From: Bdellovibrio sp.
GTDB lineage: Bacteria; Myxococcota; SpSt-1050
Direction: 5' to 3'
Length of the DNA: 11,869 bases
Assembly (NCBI GenBank): GCA_020725805.1
Contig: DYEF01000111.1
Span: 1-11,869 of the forward strand
In this document: positions 7,615 through 11,869 of the stretch, in pieces
How positions within the stretch are numbered: position 1 is the stretch's first letter
Layout: every line of letters starts with the position of its first letter
The notes under the pieces: model-generated
The model's database searches: none
The model's input: only the letters and a program-made list of their open reading frames with translations
What the model was told of the DNA's origin: nothing
Made by a program: the position numbers and the translations under genes

Positions 7615-7624
7615 TTTCTCCTCC

Positions 7625-8557
7625 TTATGCTGTTTTCTCTTCAGTGGTCAGTTCTCTGAACACATCTTCGAGGCTTAGCGTAACAGGTCTGAATTCAAGT
7701 AGCCCGAAACCGCTGTCCACAATGTATTTGGCTATCTCTTCTCTCTTGTCCTCGGGACTTTCGAATATGATGTTGAATCCGTTATCCATTTCGGGCGGCT
7801 GGTTTACCTTTACGTCGAATCTGTCTTTGATCTGTTTCATCAGCTCGATTGAGAACCTCTTTACCCTGACGGTCATTTCGCTTATTTTGGTTCTCCTTCT
7901 GAGCAGGTCCTCGATATGCTCCTTTGCCACTATATGTCCTTTGTGAATCACGATGACCTTTCTGCAGGTCATCTCCACCTCGGGGAGTATGTGAGTTGAA
8001 AGGATGATTGTCTTCTCTCTGGCAAGTTCCTTTATCAGGCTCCTGACCTCGAATACCTGGTTCGGGTCCAGACCTATTGTCGGCTCGTCGAAAATGACGA
8101 TTTCAGGATTTCCCAGAATTGCCTGCGCTATTCCGACCCTTTGCCTGAATCCCTTGGAAAGGTGTGCTATTAGCCGCTTTCTGACTTCCTTTATCCCGCA
8201 GCTCTCGGATACCCTGTCGGTCTCCTCGCCTATCTTCTTTGATTCGATTCCTTTTATCTCGGCAACGAATCTGAGATAATCATTGACGGTCATATCGTTG
8301 TATAGGGGCGGGTTTTCTGGCAGATAACCTATCCTTCTCTTGACCTCCATTGGATTTTCGAAGACGTCGAAACCTGCTACCTTTGCAGTACCGCTGTCGG
8401 GGGGCATAAAACCCGTGATAATCTTCATTGTGGTAGTCTTGCCGGCGCCGTTCGGACCCAGAAAACCGACAATATCTCCCTTTTCGACCGTGAAGCTCAC
8501 GTCCTCAATTGCACGGATTTGCTTGTAAAACTTGGTAAGTCCTTTTACCTCAATCAT
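7625..8557 (-). CDS. ABC transporter ATP-binding protein (GldA-like)
   Basis: A 310-residue ATPase of the ABC-2 export group. Walker A is GPNGAGKT (34-41). The Q-loop position reads GYLPENPPLY, with Glu at the usual Gln, as commonly seen in GldA/NatA-like ATPases. The signature is LSKGFRQR (133-140) in place of LSGGQ, also common there. Walker B is IVIFDEPTIGLD (153-164) and the switch histidine is H189 in LSTHI. Residues ~220-310 form the extra C-terminal domain of this group. It powers the permease encoded next (10 nt gap). Start ATG 8557 has AAGGAGG about 6 nt upstream. It is the first gene of the minus-strand run, so the promoter should lie in the gap that follows in window coordinates. 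Confidence 0.93.
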   Translation of the reverse strand: MIEVKGLTKFYKQIRAIEDVSFTVEKGDIVGFLGPNGAGKTTTMKIITGFMPPDSGTAKVAGFDVFENPMEVKRRIGYLPENPPLYNDMTVNDYLRFVAEIKGIESKKIGEETDRVSESCGIKEVRKRLIAHLSKGFRQRVGIAQAILGNPEIVIFDEPTIGLDPNQVFEVRSLIKELAREKTIILSTHILPEVEMTCRKVIVIHKGHIVAKEHIEDLLRRRTKISEMTVRVKRFSIELMKQIKDRFDVKVNQPPEMDNGFNIIFESPEDKREEIAKYIVDSGFGLLEFRPVTLSLEDVFRELTTEEKTA

Positions 8558-8626
8558 TCAGACCTCCTTGAACGCTGCAAAATTAATCATCCCAAAACTA
8601 CTAAAATTCAACAAAAATTCGGCCTC

Positions 8627-8655
8627 ATTAATGCACAATTCGGTAAACACTGCAA
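8627..8655 (-). promoter_or_regulatory. Candidate promoter for the ABC-rpoZ-skp-lpxD-rbr run
   Basis: On the minus strand TTGCAG (8655-8650) and ATTAAT (8632-8627) are separated by 17 nt, with TGC directly before the -10, an extended -10 feature. The matches to TTGACA/TATAAT are partial. The region is AT-rich, so chance matches occur; a second option, TTGAAT with ATTAAT nearer the gene, is similarly weak. Confidence 0.25.
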
Positions 8656-8709
8656 ATAATAAACAGGATATCCCTGAAAATATTCCAATAACTTTGTTTA
8701 ATAATTGTA

Positions 8710-8737
8710 ATCTGGCAGCCGGTCTGAGGTGCCAGAT
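8710..8737. other. Perfect 8-bp inverted repeat (operator or weak terminator)
   Basis: ATCTGGCA (8710-8717) and TGCCAGAT (8730-8737) pair perfectly around a 12-nt loop, in which CC/GG can add two pairs past a bulge. There is no clean T-tract on either side. It lies ~150 bp upstream of the ATPase gene and ~200 bp beyond the lon stop, so it could be a regulator site or a weak lon transcript end. Confidence 0.4.
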
Positions 8738-8939
8738 ATGTTATTTCAGGAAACTCCAGTAGTTAAAGTAGTAAACCCCGTTGTAACCTATTGATATTAT
8801 TGGATAAAATCCTTGAAACGAATAAACTGATTTGGTGTATTGCCTGTACTTGGATAGACCTAATTATATTGGTGAAATCCGGGAAATCTGCAAAATTTAT
8901 TCTCAAGTATTGCCGGCAGGCTGGGATATATCATTAAAA

Positions 8940-11351
8940 TTATTTGAAAAGACGAGAAAAGATCTCCCTGTAATGTTTGACAGGGATAATTCTGAGGTCG
9001 CGCAGAACCTCTTTTGGTATCTCTTTTGTATCTTTCAGATTTGAATGTGGGATAAAGACGGTCCTTATTCCGTTCGAACGCGCTGCAACCAGTTTCTCCC
9101 TTATTCCGCCTACTGGCAGGACATCTCCGGTGAGTGTGATTTCTCCGGTCATTGCGACCTTGTCTGGGAGCCTCTTCCCCTTGCCGTCGTATAGCAGTGA
9201 TATCAGTGCAGATGTAATTGTCACTCCGGCAGACGGGCCGTCTTTGGGAACAGCGCCGGCAGGAAAGTGTATGTGGATATCGTTTTTTTCGAATATGTCT
9301 GACGGGATTCTGAAAGACTGCTGGTTTGCACGGATATAACTTATTGCAATCTGGGCCGACTCGGAAATTACCTCGCCGAGCTTGCCGGTAAGTTTGAGCA
9401 TCCCCTTACCTTTGAGTTTTGTCGTTTCTATTGCCATAATATCTCCGCCAAAGGGTGTCCAGGCGAGACCGATGGCAATCCCGGCCTTTTTTGTCCGTAA
9501 GATTGTTTCGTCTCTGAATCTTTCGGTACCCAGAAGGTTGACGATGTCCTTCTCTGTAACTTTGGAGGGATATTTTCTCTTTTCGACTATAAGCGTCCCG
9601 ATTTTTCTGAATACCGAGGATATCTCTCTCTCGAGGTTTCTGACCCCTGCCTCTCTTGTATAGTCCCTTATTATCTTCCGTATGGCTTTATCCGAAATAG
9701 TTATTTTGTAATCTGCGAGCCCGTTCTCCTTCTTCTGCTTGGGGATGAGATAACGTTTTGCAATGTTCATCTTTTCTTCCAGAATATAACTTCTGAAGTC
9801 GATTACTTCCATTCTGTCCAGAAGCGGGGCGGGGATATCCTGCTTGTAGTTTGCGGTAGCAATAAAAAAGACCCTTGAAAGGTCGAAGGGGATATCCAGA
9901 TAATGGTCCAGAAAGCTGCTGTTCTGTTCGGGGTCGAGCACCTCGAGCAGCGCCGAAGAGGGGTCTCCCCGGAAGTCGTGTCCTAGTTTGTCGATCTCGT
10001 CAAGCATTATGACGGGGTTCTTGATTTTTACCTGCCGTAAGGCCTGAATTATCTTTCCGGGCATTGCCCCGATATATGTCCTGCGATGTCCTTTAATCTC
10101 CGCCTCGTCCCTCATACCGCCGAGAGAGAATCTGAAGAATTCTCTCCCCATAGCCTTTGCAATCGACCTCCCGATGGATGTCTTCCCTACCCCCGGCGGT
10201 CCGGCAAAACACAGTATGCTCCCTTTTCTCTCCGGATTCAGTTTCTTGATTGCCAGAAATTCCAGAATGCGCTCTTTGACATCTTCTAAACCGTAGTGGT
10301 CCTCATCCAGCACCTTTCTGGCGTATCTGACGTCCTCGTTTTCCTTTGTATATTCGTTCCACGGAAGGTCTAGTATTATATCCAGATATGTCTTGATTAC
10401 ATTGAATTCAGCGGCATCGGGCGGCAGGAGCGAGAGTCTCTTGAGCTCTTCCTCGACCTTCTCCCTTGCCTGCTCAGGGAGTCCCTTCTTCTGAATTTTC
10501 TCTCTATAGGTCTCGATATTGAGTGATTTTTCGTCCTTCTCTTCCCCGAGTTCCCGTCTGATGAGCTTCAGCTGCTCTCTTAAGAAGAACTCCCTCTGGT
10601 GTTTTTCGATCTTGTTCCTTATTTCTTCCTGAATTTTCTGTGAGAGTTTGAGTATCTCGAGTTCTTTTGTTATATGTTCGAGCACAATCCTTATCCGCTG
10701 TCTGACATCGGTTGTCTCGAGAATCTTCTGCTTTTCCTGAATCGATATGTTGAGATTTGCAGCTACAAAGTCGGCAAGTCTCGACGGGCCCTCTATATTA
10801 AGGGCTATCATTCCGAGTTCGTCTGGGATAGAGGGATTCATCTTTACATATTCCTGAACCTTCGACTGAAGCCCCTTCCAGAGTGCCTCGAGTTCATCCG
10901 TGCTCTCGAATGTGTCTATAAGCGGGATTACCTTCGCTATAGGTACAGGCTCTGTTCTGATAAATTTCTCGACCTTTATCCGGCTGATGCACTGAACTAC
11001 AACAGATACATTGTTATCGGGGAGATTTATGATTTTGAGAATCTTTGCGGCAGTACCTGTGGTATAGATGTTCTCCTGTTCGTATTTATCCCTTTTTTCG
11101 TCTTTTCTCAGAAGCAGTGCAATGAATTTGTTCTGGCTGTTCGCGCTCTCGAACGCCGCCCGCGCCCTCTCGTCGGACGGGATAAGCGGGAGGACCATGG
11201 CAGGAAAGAGCAGATTGTTCTCGAGAACCACGACAAAGAGAACGTCCGGTATATCCCCCTGTGAAATAACCATTTTCTTTTCGTTTTTTACTGCCGGTTC
11301 GGATGCTGTTATGACATCAGGGTTTTTTACCTCTGAGTCACCATTATTCAT
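8940..11351 (-). CDS. lon: ATP-dependent protease Lon
   Basis: An 803-residue LonA protease, the cytoplasmic hexamer that unfolds and degrades damaged and regulatory proteins. Order: a charged N-terminal extension (1-33), the substrate-binding LAN domain (~36-230, LFVVVLENNLLFPAMVLPL), a coiled helical region (~240-350), the AAA+ module with Walker A GPPGVGKT (384-391) and Walker B VIMLDEID (447-454), and the protease domain (~605-803). The catalytic dyad is S707 in PKDGPSAG and K753 in GGIREKL. The Ser-Lys distance is 46 residues against 43 in E. coli, owing to a small insertion in the YDGKGKR loop. Length and all motifs are intact. Its ATG at 11351 overlaps the end of the zinc-ribbon gene by 8 nt; GGAGG lies 6 nt upstream inside that gene, so the two are co-translated. 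No CIRCE (HrcA) box is visible upstream. Confidence 0.98.
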   Translation of the reverse strand: MNNGDSEVKNPDVITASEPAVKNEKKMVISQGDIPDVLFVVVLENNLLFPAMVLPLIPSDERARAAFESANSQNKFIALLLRKDEKRDKYEQENIYTTGTAAKILKIINLPDNNVSVVVQCISRIKVEKFIRTEPVPIAKVIPLIDTFESTDELEALWKGLQSKVQEYVKMNPSIPDELGMIALNIEGPSRLADFVAANLNISIQEKQKILETTDVRQRIRIVLEHITKELEILKLSQKIQEEIRNKIEKHQREFFLREQLKLIRRELGEEKDEKSLNIETYREKIQKKGLPEQAREKVEEELKRLSLLPPDAAEFNVIKTYLDIILDLPWNEYTKENEDVRYARKVLDEDHYGLEDVKERILEFLAIKKLNPERKGSILCFAGPPGVGKTSIGRSIAKAMGREFFRFSLGGMRDEAEIKGHRRTYIGAMPGKIIQALRQVKIKNPVIMLDEIDKLGHDFRGDPSSALLEVLDPEQNSSFLDHYLDIPFDLSRVFFIATANYKQDIPAPLLDRMEVIDFRSYILEEKMNIAKRYLIPKQKKENGLADYKITISDKAIRKIIRDYTREAGVRNLEREISSVFRKIGTLIVEKRKYPSKVTEKDIVNLLGTERFRDETILRTKKAGIAIGLAWTPFGGDIMAIETTKLKGKGMLKLTGKLGEVISESAQIAISYIRANQQSFRIPSDIFEKNDIHIHFPAGAVPKDGPSAGVTITSALISLLYDGKGKRLPDKVAMTGEITLTGDVLPVGGIREKLVAARSNGIRTVFIPHSNLKDTKEIPKEVLRDLRIIPVKHYREIFSRLFK

Positions 11352-11655
11352 CCTCTTCCTCCGTTTCTTCTTCTATCTTCTCGTTTGCCCAGTTGTCTGC
11401 ATCGTGTTCATCAGCCGGACCATAAGGCGGCGGCAGGTCGTCACTTTCGAGTGTAAAGGCTATTCTGAATTTTCTTCTGATATGCTTTACGTTTGCACAC
11501 ACATCATCGAGGGCACCCATCATATCTTCAACGGCATGGACATCCGCCCTTATGTCACAATTGGGGCATTTAAGCTTTTCAGGTTTGTCCAGAAGATCTG
11601 TAAATTCCAGTTCAAAGTCAGCGCCGCAGTTTATACATTCAAACTCAAGTGTCAT
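11344..11655 (-). CDS. Small zinc-ribbon protein with acidic tail
   Basis: A 103-residue hypothetical protein. Residues 1-35 make a zinc ribbon with two CxxC knuckles, C7-x2-C10 (CINC) and C30-x2-C33 (CPNC), likely binding one zinc. The middle (~36-75) contains a predicted helix (VEDMMGALDDVCANVKHIRRKF) and the C-terminal ~35 residues are very acidic, ending EEETEEEDE. No named family is recognised with confidence. GGGAGG precedes the ATG at 11655. The stop overlaps the lon start by 8 nt, and the acidic end doubles as the lon ribosome site at DNA level. The tight coupling suggests a linked role, for example substrate delivery or regulation of Lon, but that is inference. It could also be a transcription-related zinc-ribbon protein. 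Confidence 0.75.
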   Translation of the reverse strand: MTLEFECINCGADFELEFTDLLDKPEKLKCPNCDIRADVHAVEDMMGALDDVCANVKHIRRKFRIAFTLESDDLPPPYGPADEHDADNWANEKIEEETEEEDE

Positions 11656-11659
11656 AAAC

Positions 11660-11755
11660 CTACCTCCCTGAAGTAGTAATGGCTTTATTGCTAAAATAAA
11701 TTGCCTTTGTCAAGAGAAAATATCTCCAAACTGGAAATACCCCAAAATTTTTCAT
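11660..11755 (-). CDS. Possible 31-codon small ORF before the zinc-ribbon gene
   Basis: An ATG at 11755 has GGAGG 4 nt upstream and overlaps the TGA of the preceding open frame as ATGA. It runs 31 codons (MKNFGVFPVWRYFLL...) to a TAG at 11662-11660 inside the ribosome site of the next gene. No family is recognised. The coincidence of signals suggests a leader or coupling peptide, but the same DNA contains a promoter-like TTGACA, and chance is a fair alternative. Confidence 0.2.
   Translation of the reverse strand: MKNFGVFPVWRYFLLTKAIYFSNKAITTSGR
11681..11705. other. Interrupted inverted repeat over the candidate -10
   Basis: TTTATT (11684-11689) and AATAAA (11695-11700) pair around a 5-nt loop; GGC (11681-11683) and GCC (11703-11705) extend the stem past a 2-nt bulge. 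It covers the proposed -10 element. It might be an operator; AT-rich repeats of this size also arise by chance. Confidence 0.3.
11684..11713 (-). promoter_or_regulatory. Candidate sigma70 promoter for zinc-ribbon gene and lon
   Basis: On the minus strand a perfect TTGACA (11713-11708) is followed after 18 nt by AATAAA (11689-11684), a 4 of 6 match to the -10. Transcription would begin roughly 20 nt before the start codon, just ahead of the ribosome site. The -35 is convincing; the -10 is weak and the spacing at the upper limit. Confidence 0.45.
11721..11739. other. Imperfect palindrome just upstream of the -35 box
   Basis: TATCTCCA (11721-11728) and TGGAAATA (11732-11739) are inverted copies with one mismatch around AAC. 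It begins 8 bp upstream of the TTGACA. The position suits an activator or repressor site for the zinc-ribbon/lon unit. No known binding motif was recognised. Confidence 0.3.
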
Positions 11756-11869
11756 AAATCCTCCGCAAAACTAAATCTTAGCTGGTTTTTATTCACTTTT
11801 TTCTCTTTACTAAGCATCTGCTTTATCCTTTTCATAATGATTTTAAGCACTTCAGATAATCCGTCCCCA
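11752..11869 (-). CDS. Possible C-terminal end of an upstream gene, partial
   Basis: On the minus strand one frame is open from the window edge (base 11868) to a TGA at 11754-11752, 38 codons, giving a Lys-rich tail (...EVLKIIMKRIKQMLSKEKK... ending FAEDL). The other two frames on this strand close within 12 codons. No family is recognisable from so short an end. The following GGAGG and ATGA overlap support a real gene end; the short length leaves chance possible. Confidence 0.35.
   Translation of the reverse strand, partial: GDGLSEVLKIIMKRIKQMLSKEKKVNKNQLRFSFAEDL

Larger units (their letters stand above)
8558..8939. other. Non-coding AT-rich gap between lon and the ABC operon
   Basis: About 380 bp with base composition more AT-rich than the flanking genes. 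It holds the ribosome site of the ATPase gene (near 8563-8571), a candidate promoter (8627-8655) and a perfect inverted repeat (8710-8737). Short plus-strand open frames here have no ribosome site and no recognisable protein. No clear lon terminator with a T-tract, tRNA or transposon remnant is visible. Confidence 0.6.

Noticed and set aside
8711-8731. CTGGCAC...GCTGC on the minus strand, resembling a sigma54 promoter
   Set aside because: The GG and GC elements are not at the required 10-bp spacing, and the bases belong to the inverted repeat.
8532-8762. Plus-strand open frame of 76 codons across the gap and the ATPase start
   Set aside because: No ribosome site, it begins antisense inside the ATPase gene, the protein shows no family features, and AT-rich non-coding DNA easily gives such a frame.
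8832-9044. Plus-strand open frame of 70 codons running into the lon 3' end
   Set aside because: About half of it is antisense to the conserved Lon C-terminus, and no ribosome site or family match is seen.
10674-11264. Long plus-strand open frame (196 codons) antisense to lon
   Set aside because: It lies wholly opposite the conserved lon coding sequence and its Cys/Tyr/Leu-rich translation is typical of a shadow frame.
11656-11869. CIRCE or heat-shock sigma promoter for lon
   Set aside because: No TTAGCACTC/GAGTGCTAA pair, and the CCCC stretch near 11740 faces the wrong strand for lon.

Overview
The window comes from a Gram-negative (diderm) bacterium with moderate to low GC. LpxD and Skp imply a lipid A outer membrane, and rubrerythrin suggests an anaerobic or microaerophilic life. 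The wording of several proteins (omega subunit, Lon, the GldG/DUF4340 set) resembles Desulfobacterota or Nitrospirota-like lineages, but this is a weak guess from memory and no taxonomic marker settles it. Nearly everything is ordinary chromosomal coding sequence, densely packed, with strong GGAGG-type ribosome binding sites.

Layout. (1) Bases 1-1368, plus strand: the 3' part of a long repeat-bearing surface or fibre-like protein, cut by the window edge. (2) Bases 1383-8557, minus strand: one run of eight genes with very short gaps or overlaps. In transcription order they are an ABC ATPase, an ABC-2 permease, a GldG-like membrane protein, a DUF4340 membrane-anchored protein, rpoZ (RNA polymerase omega), skp/ompH, lpxD and a rubrerythrin. 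(3) Bases 8558-8939: an AT-rich non-coding gap holding the likely promoter of that run and a perfect 8-bp inverted repeat. (4) Bases 8940-11655, minus strand: lon, overlapped by 8 nt by an upstream small zinc-ribbon gene. (5) Bases 11656-11869: an excellent -35 box, two imperfect inverted repeats, and traces of an upstream reading frame ending in the window.

How the genes may work together. The first four genes of the minus-strand run form a Gld-type ABC module: ATPase, permease, and two periplasm-facing single- or few-pass proteins. Its substrate is not readable from sequence. Skp and LpxD serve outer-membrane biogenesis (porin chaperone, lipid A acylation), here without the usual bamA, fabZ and lpxA beside them. 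rpoZ is embedded between the ABC module and skp. Lon and the zinc-ribbon protein are translationally coupled, so the small protein may assist or be co-regulated with the protease.

I see no CRISPR array, tRNA, rRNA, transposase or integrase. The best candidates for something less described are the Gld/DUF4340 module fused into an envelope operon, the zinc-ribbon-Lon pair, the rubrerythrin lacking one diiron ligand, and the cysteine-paired 90-residue repeats of the fibre-like protein.
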